Assembly: GCA_018644935.1 (NCBI GenBank)
Contig: JABGPL010000020.1
Location: forward strand, 1-58,352
Direction: 5' to 3'
Length of the DNA stretch: 58,352 nucleotides
Origin: Calditrichota bacterium
Lineage (GTDB): Bacteria; Electryoneota; AABM5-125-24; Hatepunaeales; Hatepunaeaceae
A program made the position numbers and the translations under genes. Under the pieces are notes generated by a model. It saw only the letters and a list, made by a program, of their open reading frames with translations. It was not told the DNA's origin and did no database searches. Each line of letters begins with the position of its first letter. The stretch's first letter is position 1. This document shows positions 34,785 to 43,762 of this stretch, one piece after another.

Positions 34785-37571
34785 ATGAAGGTTTTAAGAG
34801 AAGTGTTTTTGATTGTTGTGATATTGCTGGCAGTCGCTTGCGTTGCCAACGCAAACATCCACAATGTACCGGAGGATTTCGAGACAGTACAGGCAGCAAT
34901 TGATGCCTGCGAAGCTGAAGATACTGTTATAGTACATCCCGGAGAATACGTCGGGACTCTAACCGTGCCGAACCAAATATTAACCATCGGCAGTCTTATC
35001 CTGACAACTGGTAACAATGCTTACATAGATTCAACAATATTGGATGGTGGCATGAATAACAACCCGGTTGTGACCTTCACAAACGTTAATCGTGCTTCCC
35101 TTCTTACAGGATTCACAATCACAGGTGGTGGCGGGGTTTACGGTGCCGGCGTACTTTGCGAAGCATCGAGTCCGACACTCAGCTACTTGAAAATTATAAA
35201 CAACGCCGCTGGCATGCGTGGTGGTGCTATAAATCTTAGGAACGGCTCAAATGCTACCGTTGAACATGTCGTGATGAACGGGAATAGTGCCCCAATGGGT
35301 GGAGGTTTAGGTATTGAAGCTTCTTCACCAACAATCAGTTATTGCCTGATTGCAAACAATACCGGAAGGAATCAGGGTGGTGGGGTTTATGTTAACCGCG
35401 GCGAACCGGCTTTCTCGAACATCACTTTTTATAACAACCAGTGCGGTCAGGGGTCAAGCCTCCATTTCCTTGGAAATAATCTTTCCATTACAAACAGTAT
35501 CTCCTGGAATAACCAGGGAGCGGACTTCTACGCTATGATGGGTCGAATTTCACTTGATTATAGTGCAGTAGAAGGTGGGCGGGGTGCAATGAGTGGTGGG
35601 AATCCGGTTTACGGCGACAACAACATTGTTGACAATCCTCAGTTTGTCAACGCCGATGCTGGTGATTTCCACATTCAGGAAGGTTCACCCTGTATAGATG
35701 CCGGTGATCCGGATTCACCTGAAGATCCCGATGGTACACGTGCTGACATGGGTATGTTTCCTTTCAATCAGGTCTTTCCAACACCAATTATTACCGTATC
35801 ACAGGATGAAATCGACTTCGGTAATGTGCTGTTTGCAGACGGTGCTGAAGCAGTTATTACAATCTCAAACGAAGGCGATGCCGAATTAATTGTCACTTCC
35901 ATTGCCATTGAAGGTGAGTTTTATACAACTGCCTTTGAAGAAGAACTGATCATCGAACCGGGCAACAGTCATGAGCAATTAGTTGCATTCAATCCGCAAC
36001 AGGAAGGTGAGTTACTGGCAACATTGACAATAACTTCCAATGACGAAGAAAATCCCGAAATCCAAGTTTCATTTGCTGGAATAGGTGTTGAGACCGGTGG
36101 ACGCGAGCTGGTTGTGCCAGATGACTATGAGACAATTCAGGCAGCAATTGACGCTGCAGTTAATGCCGATACTATATTTGTTGGTTCTGGTCAATATTTA
36201 GAGAATATTGACTTCTCTGGTAAATCTATTGCAATTATCGGTAACCCGGATGCTCCACAGAATGTTGTTATAGACGGAGGAGAAGCTGGATCAGTAGTGG
36301 TGTTTATGGATAATGAGGGGAACTCGCTTCTGGAAGGTTTCACCCTGACAAATGGTGCTGCTGATTTTGGAGGTGGGATTAACCTCAATAATACAAGTCC
36401 GATCCTTCGAAACCTAATAATTTCAAATAATGTTAGTCGAGAATATGGGGGTGGATTAGCATGTAGAGGGAATGCTGATGTGACAATTGAAAGGGTAAGC
36501 TTTGTACAAAATTCATCTTCAATTGGTGGAGGAGGTCTGTACAGTTCAGACGGAACGAATATATTAATGACTGAATCTACATTGAATCATAATTATGCTA
36601 GATTGGGTGGAGGATTATATTTCGTTGCCAATACTGCTGAATTAAACAATGTAGATGTAATTGGTGCCGTTGAGGATGAAAGATTTATGGATTATGGTGG
36701 AGGGATGTTCATCTCTGAGTCGGTAGTTACAATGGATTCCGTATTAGTTTCCGGATGTCAGGCTGCTCGTGGAGGAGGTCTTTCAATTATAGGGTCAAAT
36801 ATCAACATGACTTATTCACTTCTTTATGGAAACTCTGGTTATGAGATGGGTTCTGGCATCTATTCTAATAACTCAGTGCTAAGCATTGACAGAGTAACAA
36901 TAGTTGAGAATGTATCATTGGAAGAGGTTATTGGGAGTGGAATATGCAGTGACAGCAGTGAAGTTGGAATAGTAAACTCGATTTTCTGGGGCAATTCTCA
37001 CGACGAAGGAAGTCAGGGAATCTTCTTTGGTGGTTCAGTGAACATTTCTTATTCTGTTATCGAAGGAGGGCAGGATGGATTCGATCTTGGAAATCTAGAA
37101 CCGAACTTTGGTGATGCAGTTATTGCGGATAATCCTCTGTTCGCTGAAGAACCGGAAAATGGATATTTTCTGACAGATAATTCACCATGTATTGACACTG
37201 GCAGCCCCGAAACCGAACTCGATCCAGACAGCACAAGAGCGGACGTAGGTATGAATTATTTCCACCATATCATAAGTGAGGTTGAAAATCAGCACGTAGT
37301 AGTGCCTTCAACATCTATTCTTGAAAGCCCATACCCAAACCCATTCAACTCAACAACAATAATTGAATATTCACTCAAAAATGTCGCCAGAGTATCACTG
37401 AAAGTTATTGACTTGTCAGGCAGGACATTAAGAGATTTAGTCAATGAAACAGTCTCAGCCGGATCGCATCAAGTAACATTCAACGCAGGTAATCTACCAT
37501 CCGGAGAGTACCTGATTCTGTTGAATGCTGATGGTCAGAATTACATCCGCAAGGTTGTATTGACTCGGTAA
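34785..37571 (+). CDS. Secreted right-handed beta-helix protein with ASH domain and PNPFN sorting domain
   Basis: This 928-residue protein starts with a signal peptide (FLIVVILLAVACVANA). It contains two pectate-lyase-like beta-helix units, each introduced by the same phrase (VPEDFETVQAAIDA near 25 and VPDDYETIQAAIDA near 445). Between them, at about 330-435, lies an ASH/HYDIN-like Ig domain (DEIDFGNVLFADGAEAVITI...). Each helix unit ends with N(P/S).CID(A/T)G.P..E.DPD(G/S)TRAD(V/M)GM, indicating internal duplication. The last 80 residues (SPYPNPFNSTTIIEYSL ... IRKVVLTR) form a type-A sorting domain. It is probably a cell-surface or secreted protein; such helices often bind or cleave polysaccharide, but no catalytic residue can be named. 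Confidence 0.85.
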   Translation: MKVLREVFLIVVILLAVACVANANIHNVPEDFETVQAAIDACEAEDTVIVHPGEYVGTLTVPNQILTIGSLILTTGNNAYIDSTILDGGMNNNPVVTFTNVNRASLLTGFTITGGGGVYGAGVLCEASSPTLSYLKIINNAAGMRGGAINLRNGSNATVEHVVMNGNSAPMGGGLGIEASSPTISYCLIANNTGRNQGGGVYVNRGEPAFSNITFYNNQCGQGSSLHFLGNNLSITNSISWNNQGADFYAMMGRISLDYSAVEGGRGAMSGGNPVYGDNNIVDNPQFVNADAGDFHIQEGSPCIDAGDPDSPEDPDGTRADMGMFPFNQVFPTPIITVSQDEIDFGNVLFADGAEAVITISNEGDAELIVTSIAIEGEFYTTAFEEELIIEPGNSHEQLVAFNPQQEGELLATLTITSNDEENPEIQVSFAGIGVETGGRELVVPDDYETIQAAIDAAVNADTIFVGSGQYLENIDFSGKSIAIIGNPDAPQNVVIDGGEAGSVVVFMDNEGNSLLEGFTLTNGAADFGGGINLNNTSPILRNLIISNNVSREYGGGLACRGNADVTIERVSFVQNSSSIGGGGLYSSDGTNILMTESTLNHNYARLGGGLYFVANTAELNNVDVIGAVEDERFMDYGGGMFISESVVTMDSVLVSGCQAARGGGLSIIGSNINMTYSLLYGNSGYEMGSGIYSNNSVLSIDRVTIVENVSLEEVIGSGICSDSSEVGIVNSIFWGNSHDEGSQGIFFGGSVNISYSVIEGGQDGFDLGNLEPNFGDAVIADNPLFAEEPENGYFLTDNSPCIDTGSPETELDPDSTRADVGMNYFHHIISEVENQHVVVPSTSILESPYPNPFNSTTIIEYSLKNVARVSLKVIDLSGRTLRDLVNETVSAGSHQVTFNAGNLPSGEYLILLNADGQNYIRKVVLTR

Positions 37572-37583
37572 AATTTGCATTAG

Positions 37584-37697
37584 GTAGGATAGGCATTCCT
37601 GCCTGTCCCTCACGCGAAAGCGTGAACTATAGTAAATAATTGTGATTTAATGAATCAGTGGGCTGACTGATGGTCAAACAGGAGTGTTTAACCTACT
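37584..37697. repeat. Intergenic palindrome cluster
   Basis: 37584-37608 is the exact reverse complement of 22847-22871. It is followed by the tetraloop hairpin CACGCGAAAGCGTG (about 37611-37624) and by ATGGTCAAACAGGAGTGTTT (37671-37690), an inverted relative of the repeat at 31141. The cluster fills the gap between two PNPFN-domain genes. Confidence 0.8.
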
Positions 37698-37757
37698 GAA
37701 TTGGTAATTTGGACGTTCCGTCCATACGCATAGATTGAAAGAACAGGAGTACTCATA

Positions 37758-40700
37758 ATGTTAAAAAAAATATTTTTCCTTTGTTTGATGACCATTACCA
37801 TTGCTTGTTTGCAGCCGGTTGATGTTATAGCACAGGTCACTTTGGAACCCTTCGGAATCGCAGTTGCCGTCGAGCATGAAGACACTCTTACGGTTGAAAT
37901 GACACTCAACAACGCGGGTGATAACGAAGTAGCATATTCAATTCACTTTGAAACCCCACCGGAAGAAGAAGATCGTGCTCAAGGTCCCAGACGAGACGAG
38001 GTAGATTTATCTGGCAGGTTGTTTGCAGTTATTCAGCAAACTGCTGGAATGTGGGCTTGGATGGACGATCAAATGATGAATCCTATTCTCGAACGATTAG
38101 ATCCTGACGATATAGGAGAGGGATATCACACTTACCGAAATGTTAATGACTGGAACGACATGGAGTTTGAGAACTATGACGCCATCGTTGTTGCAGCTGG
38201 TGAACAAAACGATGCATTTACTCAAGCCTATAATAACAACCTCGAACGTTTCGAAGCCTATGTTGCGGATGGTGGAGCAGCATATTTTGAGACAGCTTTT
38301 GGCGATTGTCCCATACAAAGTCCTGGTGGAATTGTAAACGCTGGAGGCTGGGAGGCGAATGGAAGATTGTTAGTAAGCCCTGATCCCGAAGAAGATAATT
38401 ACTCACGCTTTGCAGAGATATGTCACGAATCACAGCCCGATTTCTGGGAACTGGGACACATCATCACTGGTAACACATGGCTCGATTCTCACTATGAAGA
38501 GAATCAGTTCCAAAACAACGAGGATATTGGCTGGTATCAGGTGCTTGCGGAGAAAGAGCAAGCACAATTACCATGTGTTGTCGTCTATGGATTCGGCGAG
38601 GGTACTGTAATGACTGTAGGCACCGGACCGGGAAAAGCATGGAGTACACAACGTAATGAGGGGCAATGGGGTTCGATAGCAGCTGAAATCCTCTATTTCT
38701 TGACTGAAGGGGCGAGTCCATGGGTAGTATCGGAACCAACAGAAGGTTTAATTGAAGCAGGAGGATCTTCAGCGATAGATGTTGTATTCCAACCACCATT
38801 AATAGATGAAGGGACCTACGAAATGCGAATGATCATTGATGTTAATGATCTAGGAGAAGAACGTGACAATCCAGAGCAGATTGAAGTATCCCTTGTTATG
38901 TCGTTGGTAATGCCTGTTGCAAGAATTGTTGGAGTTGTTTCCGATGCAGATGGAAATGTCATAAATGGTGCAGTTGCTTCGATTGATAGGTATTTTATTG
39001 AGCGTTCCAGTGATGAGGAGGGAATGTATTCATTTGATAACCTACCGCTCGGACAATATGAAATTGCAGTAGTAGCCGATGATTATCTTCCATTTAGCGA
39101 GGTTGTAGAACTCGGGCAGGATGGAGACCTTGAGTTTGACATAACATTACTTCAAGCCATGTTTCGAGCTGAACCTAACGAGATTGGCTCCCTGTTAATG
39201 CCTGGCGAATCAGAACAATTTGCAATAAATGTTACTAACGAAGGTAGTGGACCTCTTGCGTATACTGCTGAAACCAGACTCAGAGGTGAAGCGAATGTCG
39301 ATCCCTGGAACTTAAGAAGAAGTTATGCGGTTGGTGAAGCTGTTGAGGATTCACGCATTCAGGGTGCGGTTTTTGTAAATGATATGTTTTATGTTTCCGG
39401 CGCGAATAACCGAGAACCACTGATGTATGTTTTCAACCGCGAGGGCGAACTTGTTAACTCTTATAATCAGCAAGCAGGTGAACGTTATGGGTATAAAGAT
39501 CTTGCCTACGATGGGACACTAATCTGGGGAGCTGGTGGACCCATATTATTTGGATTTACCCCTGAAGGTGAACTACAGAGCCAATTTGAAGCTCCTCAAA
39601 GCCCCTGCAATAACCTCGCATGGGATACGCAGAGAGAGGTGCTATATACGTCAGGAACAACGACGGATATAACAGCTGTTGATGGTGAAGGGAACATCAT
39701 TTCGGAGCTGGACAGACAAGATATAAGAATATACGGCCTGGCTTTCTATGAAAATGATCCGGACAATCATCAGCTATACATATACCACAAAATCAATGAT
39801 GTTGCCGATCAGATTGTCAGCAAAATGAACGTTGACGATGGCAACCTGATGGATGTGATAATATTTGATCCGGATATCGTTGGGTCGCCAGTTGGTGCAT
39901 TTATCACTGATAGCTTTGATTTGAACAGCGTAGTTTTTATTTCTGTCGTAAATGATGGCGGAAATGACAGAGTCGATGTCTGGCAGCTCGATTCAAGAAC
40001 CGATTGGATGCAGATTGAACCTATTGATGGCGTCGTAGACGCTGGATCAAACCAGGAATTCAGCCTTACTCTGGACGCAACTGGGCTTCAACTTGGAATA
40101 TATGAAGGTGAGCTATATTTCGACCACAATGGTGTTGGAGGTGAATCGATAATAGCCATTAGTCTCGAAGTATCAGATGAAGAGCCCGATATGCCGCCTT
40201 CAATTTTCAACCTGTTGACACCACAAAATGATCTTTATACGGAAGGTGAAGACCTGAACTTCACATGGGAAGAATCAATTGATCCCAATCAGGAAGATGA
40301 AGTCAACTACACAATATGGTTTAAAGCCGATGAAGACTCGGTAAGCTATCAGACTGATGGGCTTGAAATGACTTTGGGAATTGCTGATTACATCGAAGCT
40401 TTACAGTTATCACTGGATGCTGACCAGTCCATTGAGTGGTGGGTCGCTGCTCACTCAACTGAGTTTTCCGTGGATTGTTTCGAGCGATTTAATTTGAATT
40501 ATGAACCCAATTCTATTCACGAAGAGGGAAGTGGTCTGCCGCTTGAATTTGCACTACAAGGTGTGTATCCAAATCCATTTAACTCCATGGCAGTTGTTAC
40601 ATACAGTCTACCAAAAGTCTCACAAGTTGTAATAGACATATTTGACATGACAGGTCGTCTTGCCATGACTCTGGTAAATTCTGAACACCAACCGGGTATT

Positions 40701-40805
40701 CATACAGCAACAATGAATGCAGGTCACCTGACTTCAGGACAATATGTAGTCCGGTTCCAGGCAGCCAATCATGTTCAAATGCAGAAGTTAGTGTTAGTAA
40801 AATAG
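37758..40805 (+). CDS. Very large secreted multidomain protein with PNPFN sorting domain
   Basis: This 1015-residue protein has a signal peptide (IFFLCLMTITIACLQPVDVIA). Residues about 80-310 look like an alpha/beta domain of the ThuA/GATase type (NYDAIVVAAGEQND..., YVADGGAAYFETAFGD, GFGEGTVMTVGTGPGKAW). Around 390-460 is a carboxypeptidase-regulatory-like beta domain (VVSDADGNVINGAVASID ... YSFDNLPLGQYEIAVVADDY). Beyond it, propeller-like strands (about 500-740) and an Ig-like region follow. The C-terminus (QGVYPNPFNSMAVVTYSL ... MQKLVLVK) is a type-A sorting domain. Glu/Asp content is high. Extracellular function unknown; it may form a pair with the preceding beta-helix gene. Confidence 0.85.
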   Translation: MLKKIFFLCLMTITIACLQPVDVIAQVTLEPFGIAVAVEHEDTLTVEMTLNNAGDNEVAYSIHFETPPEEEDRAQGPRRDEVDLSGRLFAVIQQTAGMWAWMDDQMMNPILERLDPDDIGEGYHTYRNVNDWNDMEFENYDAIVVAAGEQNDAFTQAYNNNLERFEAYVADGGAAYFETAFGDCPIQSPGGIVNAGGWEANGRLLVSPDPEEDNYSRFAEICHESQPDFWELGHIITGNTWLDSHYEENQFQNNEDIGWYQVLAEKEQAQLPCVVVYGFGEGTVMTVGTGPGKAWSTQRNEGQWGSIAAEILYFLTEGASPWVVSEPTEGLIEAGGSSAIDVVFQPPLIDEGTYEMRMIIDVNDLGEERDNPEQIEVSLVMSLVMPVARIVGVVSDADGNVINGAVASIDRYFIERSSDEEGMYSFDNLPLGQYEIAVVADDYLPFSEVVELGQDGDLEFDITLLQAMFRAEPNEIGSLLMPGESEQFAINVTNEGSGPLAYTAETRLRGEANVDPWNLRRSYAVGEAVEDSRIQGAVFVNDMFYVSGANNREPLMYVFNREGELVNSYNQQAGERYGYKDLAYDGTLIWGAGGPILFGFTPEGELQSQFEAPQSPCNNLAWDTQREVLYTSGTTTDITAVDGEGNIISELDRQDIRIYGLAFYENDPDNHQLYIYHKINDVADQIVSKMNVDDGNLMDVIIFDPDIVGSPVGAFITDSFDLNSVVFISVVNDGGNDRVDVWQLDSRTDWMQIEPIDGVVDAGSNQEFSLTLDATGLQLGIYEGELYFDHNGVGGESIIAISLEVSDEEPDMPPSIFNLLTPQNDLYTEGEDLNFTWEESIDPNQEDEVNYTIWFKADEDSVSYQTDGLEMTLGIADYIEALQLSLDADQSIEWWVAAHSTEFSVDCFERFNLNYEPNSIHEEGSGLPLEFALQGVYPNPFNSMAVVTYSLPKVSQVVIDIFDMTGRLAMTLVNSEHQPGIHTATMNAGHLTSGQYVVRFQAANHVQMQKLVLVK

Positions 40806-40818
40806 TGGTCAGTTTTGG

Positions 40819-40836
40819 TCAGGTGAGGACACCTGA
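40819..40836. repeat. TCAGGTG/CACCTGA palindrome
   Basis: TCAGGTGAGGACACCTGA is a 7-bp stem with an AGGA loop. It matches the palindrome arms at 31234-31251 and 20611-20631. Confidence 0.75.
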
Positions 40837-40849
40837 GCACACCACAAAG

Positions 40850-40880
40850 TGCAGACAGCGGTCTTCCCGTCTGCATTTTT
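40850..40880 (+). terminator. Hairpin with T-tract after the 1015-residue protein gene
   Basis: TGCAGAC (40850-40856) pairs with GTCTGCA (40869-40875) and is followed by five T residues. It lies 45 nt downstream of the stop codon. Confidence 0.65.
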
Positions 40881-40885
40881 AGGTG

Positions 40886-40909
40886 CTGGCAGACGCCCTC
40901 GTCTGCCAG
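40886..40909. repeat. ACGCCCTCGT-loop hairpin
   Basis: CTGGCAGACG (40886-40895), CCCT, CGTCTGCCAG (40900-40909) form a perfect 10-bp stem. The loop and inner base pairs equal those at 34658-34677, and a degenerate copy is at 20560-20585. The remainder of the gap to 41109 shows only a weak 26-codon reading frame at 40941-41021. Confidence 0.75.
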
Positions 40910-41109
40910 TCCTGAAATGAACTTCAACAGGGGCAGATTTATGAGAGCCTTACAATCCATGCTGCGGATATGGTGTAATAATGATGCCCCTGCTATTATT
41001 TATTATCAGGCAGGTCATTAACATGTTGTCGGTGAAAAATACTTCGACAAATCCATTGTTAACAATATGGTTGTTTCAACATTATCAGAACCATTAAGTT
41101 GGAGGAGTA

Positions 41110-41589
41110 ATGAGAATCCTCATATTTCTGTTTGTGCTTTTCGGGCAATTTATCCTGTTGGGAGGATGTAGCAGGGATGAATATGCAGATGAAGAATTCG
41201 CGGATCTTCGTTTTTCAGAAACCAAATATCGGGAAGTAGAATACGAATTGGCGATTAATCCATCTTTCGGAGATTCAGCGTCCTACACAGGATCAGCTGA
41301 AGAATGGGAGCAGGAGAATTGGGAGATAAAAATCCACTTCTTACCGTCCGAAGGATTCACTCACGAATTGCCAACGAAAAAAATGAGACGAACTAATAGT
41401 GATCATAAAGGTCAGTATTATGAATTGATCGGCAAGTATTTGAATCAATTCGGATTCGGATGGAACGATGCTATGGGAGACGATCCTGAAACACCCTACT
41501 TTGATGGTGAATCAGCAAATGCGCTGCATTATATGGATTTAAGGGCAAATCCTCGATTGGGATGTGACAATCATCTCCCTATTAGTTAG
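41110..41589 (+). CDS. Small lipoprotein of unknown function
   Basis: This 159-residue protein begins with a lipoprotein signal (ILIFLFVLFGQFILLGGC, lipobox LGGC, Cys20) followed by Ser-Arg-Asp. An Asp at +2 would favour inner-membrane retention in Enterobacteria, but here +2 is Ser. The mature region is polar and acidic, without a recognised domain; a segment YFDGESANALHYMDLRANP lies near the end. GGAGG is just upstream of the ATG. It is flanked by intergenic repeats and appears monocistronic. Confidence 0.75.
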   Translation: MRILIFLFVLFGQFILLGGCSRDEYADEEFADLRFSETKYREVEYELAINPSFGDSASYTGSAEEWEQENWEIKIHFLPSEGFTHELPTKKMRRTNSDHKGQYYELIGKYLNQFGFGWNDAMGDDPETPYFDGESANALHYMDLRANPRLGCDNHLPIS

Positions 41590-41713
41590 TGCTTCTGACG
41601 GACTTGTTTCATTTGAGCAAAAGAGTTTCACAAATGTTACCAAATGAGGTGCATTAATTGCAAAATTCGGATTCATGATTTCTAAAGGGAAGTGTTGTAC
41701 GCGGGATCAAAGA

Positions 41714-41742
41714 TTGTTAACGGATAGAATTTGTGCTATATA
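41714..41742 (+). promoter_or_regulatory. Promoter of the aldo-keto reductase gene
   Basis: TTGTTA (41714-41719) and TATATA (41737-41742) with a 17-nt spacer lie about 100 nt ahead of ATG 41843. Confidence 0.5.
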
Positions 41743-41842
41743 AGGTTTAGTGAATTTAAATCACCTTCATAGAGGTGTGATATACAAGAGAGTGATTGAA
41801 GATTTTCAACTCTTACAGTCCAATTTAAAAGGGTTAGTCCAA

Positions 41843-42823
41843 ATGGAATATGTAAAATTAGGAAATTCTGGTTTAAAAGTATCACGATTATGTCTGGGCA
41901 TGATGAGTTATGGAGATCCGCAGTGGCGAGATTGGACCATGGGTGAAGAGGAAGCTGAGCCGATTGTCAAACAGGCATGGGAGCTCGGGATCAACTTCTT
42001 TGATACTGCAAACATGTATTCACTTGGCGTGAGCGAAGTTGTAACCGGAAGACTTCTTAAGAAGTTCGCCAAAAGGGAAGAGGTTGTAATTGCATCCAAG
42101 GTCCATTTCCCGATGGGGAAAGGTCCCAACGAACGAGGTCTTTCGCGCAAGCATATAAATGCATCCGTCAACGACTCTTTAAGGCGACTCGACACTGATT
42201 ACATCGACCTGTACTACATTCACCGCTGGGATTACGAAACCCCAATTGAAGAGACGATGGAAACTCTTCATCAATTAGTTGTCTCAGGGAAGGTACGCTA
42301 CATTGGTGCGAGCAGCATGTTCGCATGGCAGTTTGCGAAAGCGCAGTATCTTGCTGATATCCACAACTGGACTCGATTTATTGCAATGCAGAACCATTAT
42401 AATATAATTTACCGCGAAGAAGAACGGGAAATGAACCCGCTTTGCATTGAGGAAAATGTTGGAATCGTACCATGGAGTCCACTGGCACGAGGTTTTCTGT
42501 TAGGAGATCGATTCAAAGGTGAAGATTGCGAGACACCTCGCGGTAAAACCGATACATATGGTCAAGGTTTATACAACCACCCATCAGACCCCGTCGTCGT
42601 GAAAGTCCTAAACGAAATGGCAAATGAAAAGGAAGTATCCCCAATACAGTTGGGATTGGCGTGGATGATGCATAAACCGGGAATAACGTCCCCAATAGTT
42701 GGCTCAACGAAAGTTAAGCATATGGAGCAGCTGGTAGAGGCTTTGGACATCAAACTGACTACCGCTGAGATGGAAAGGCTTGAAAAAGAGTATCAACCTC
42801 ATGCTATTGCCGGACACTCCTGA
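41843..42823 (+). CDS. Aldo-keto reductase
   Basis: This 326-residue NADPH-dependent oxidoreductase has AKR signatures in order: LGNSGLKVSRLCLGMMSYG, FDTANMYSLGVSE (catalytic Asp/Tyr), ASKVHFPMG (Lys), YYIHRWDYETPIEE (His), and PWSPLARGFL with the C-terminal cofactor segment SPIVGSTKVKHMEQL. It is closest to the AKR9/YajO-type group by motif reading. The start at ATG 41843 matches the family N-terminus; the longer frame from 41750 would add 31 unrelated residues downstream of the promoter. Substrate cannot be predicted. Confidence 0.9.
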   Translation: MEYVKLGNSGLKVSRLCLGMMSYGDPQWRDWTMGEEEAEPIVKQAWELGINFFDTANMYSLGVSEVVTGRLLKKFAKREEVVIASKVHFPMGKGPNERGLSRKHINASVNDSLRRLDTDYIDLYYIHRWDYETPIEETMETLHQLVVSGKVRYIGASSMFAWQFAKAQYLADIHNWTRFIAMQNHYNIIYREEEREMNPLCIEENVGIVPWSPLARGFLLGDRFKGEDCETPRGKTDTYGQGLYNHPSDPVVVKVLNEMANEKEVSPIQLGLAWMMHKPGITSPIVGSTKVKHMEQLVEALDIKLTTAEMERLEKEYQPHAIAGHS

Positions 42824-42888
42824 TTCAAAAAATAAGAGACTATAAATCACAAAATTTCGATTAGGACTCATTCAATAAGAAAAATCCA

Positions 42889-43296
42889 TCATGCAGTTGT
42901 GCACAGGTCATCAGTCTTAAGCTCTGCCTTATACACCCAATTCATATGAAAAAGAACACCCGCAATGAATATAGGTCCAGACATAACTGCATATGTGATC
43001 CATGGAAATTTTCCTCGTGTCCAAATCGGATAGAATACGGACAGAACGATAAATAGAAATGCCCTGATCCATTCCCATCTCCAGAAGGAAATGAGTGCGA
43101 TGACTATTATCGCAGTCGGAATCATATGCATCAATAATGCAATTATGGTTTCAGCACTGTTGAAGCCTTCAACGAATACATCAAGTGCAAATAAGCTGAC
43201 GAACAATGCGAAGACAATACACAGAATCCTCGGGGTCCAGAAGATTGCTTTTTTCGCAAGTTTATTCAATATTGAAATCTCCCTAGTCGGTTTCAA
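42889..43296 (-). CDS. Small four-span membrane protein
   Basis: This 135-residue protein has about four membrane spans (residues roughly 22-42, 48-68, 76-92 and 98-120) and the phrase WRWEWIRAFLF between spans two and three. The C-terminal tail is polar. It lies convergent to the aldo-keto reductase and divergent from the heme operon. I do not recognise the family. The composition and unbroken frame support a real gene. Confidence 0.65.
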   Translation of the reverse strand: MKPTREISILNKLAKKAIFWTPRILCIVFALFVSLFALDVFVEGFNSAETIIALLMHMIPTAIIVIALISFWRWEWIRAFLFIVLSVFYPIWTRGKFPWITYAVMSGPIFIAGVLFHMNWVYKAELKTDDLCTTA

Positions 43297-43762
43297 AATT
43301 AAAGGATATAATATTGTTTAATATAGAATTATAAATTGATTGAATCAAGTTAAACTTCTAAAGATAGATTTTCTGGTGAGACCAATTTAGACATCGCATT
43401 TATTGTAATTCATATTACCCGTTTTTGGGGTGAAAACATTTTCCAATAGTATTGGCATATGTTCGTCATGCAGATACTTTCAAGAAATGTTACATTTCAG
43501 AGTCATATAATTTTCATTCCAGTTGATTCACCAATTATTTTCTTCAACCTCTTCCCAATAAGTGATTGGTTTAATATTTTGTTTTCTTGTATTTCTACAA
43601 TCAAAGTAATTAATGTGCGTAACACCTCTACTGCGGACAACGGTTGGATTAGGTGAGAATGCATGTGGATAATAAAAATTGATTATTTTCCTGAAATTAC
43701 ATTTCTTTGACAATCACCGATTCAATTTTTCTTAAATTATTTCAGAACTAAATGGAGTGACC
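43297..43762. other. Gene-poor region upstream of the heme operon
   Basis: This 466-bp AT-rich stretch holds no convincing gene. A minus-strand frame at 43528-43713 (INYFDCRNTRKQN...) looks weakly protein-like and could be a relic, but it has no clear start or homology. The plus-strand promoter of the heme operon lies at its right end. Confidence 0.5.
43707..43737 (+). promoter_or_regulatory. Likely promoter of the heme operon
   Basis: TTGACA at 43707-43712 is perfect. The -10 is weaker: TCTTAA at 43730 (17-nt spacer) or TTAAAT at 43732 (19 nt). Transcription would start about 20 nt before hemC, leaving a short leader. Confidence 0.45.

Noticed and set aside
40941-41021. 26-codon reading frame with GGGG upstream
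   Set aside because: Too short, in a repeat-rich gap, and the sequence shows no domain.
43528-43713. 61-codon minus-strand gene upstream of hemC
   Set aside because: It has a plausible amino-acid composition, but no Shine-Dalgarno, no recognised family and a short length; left as a possible relic.
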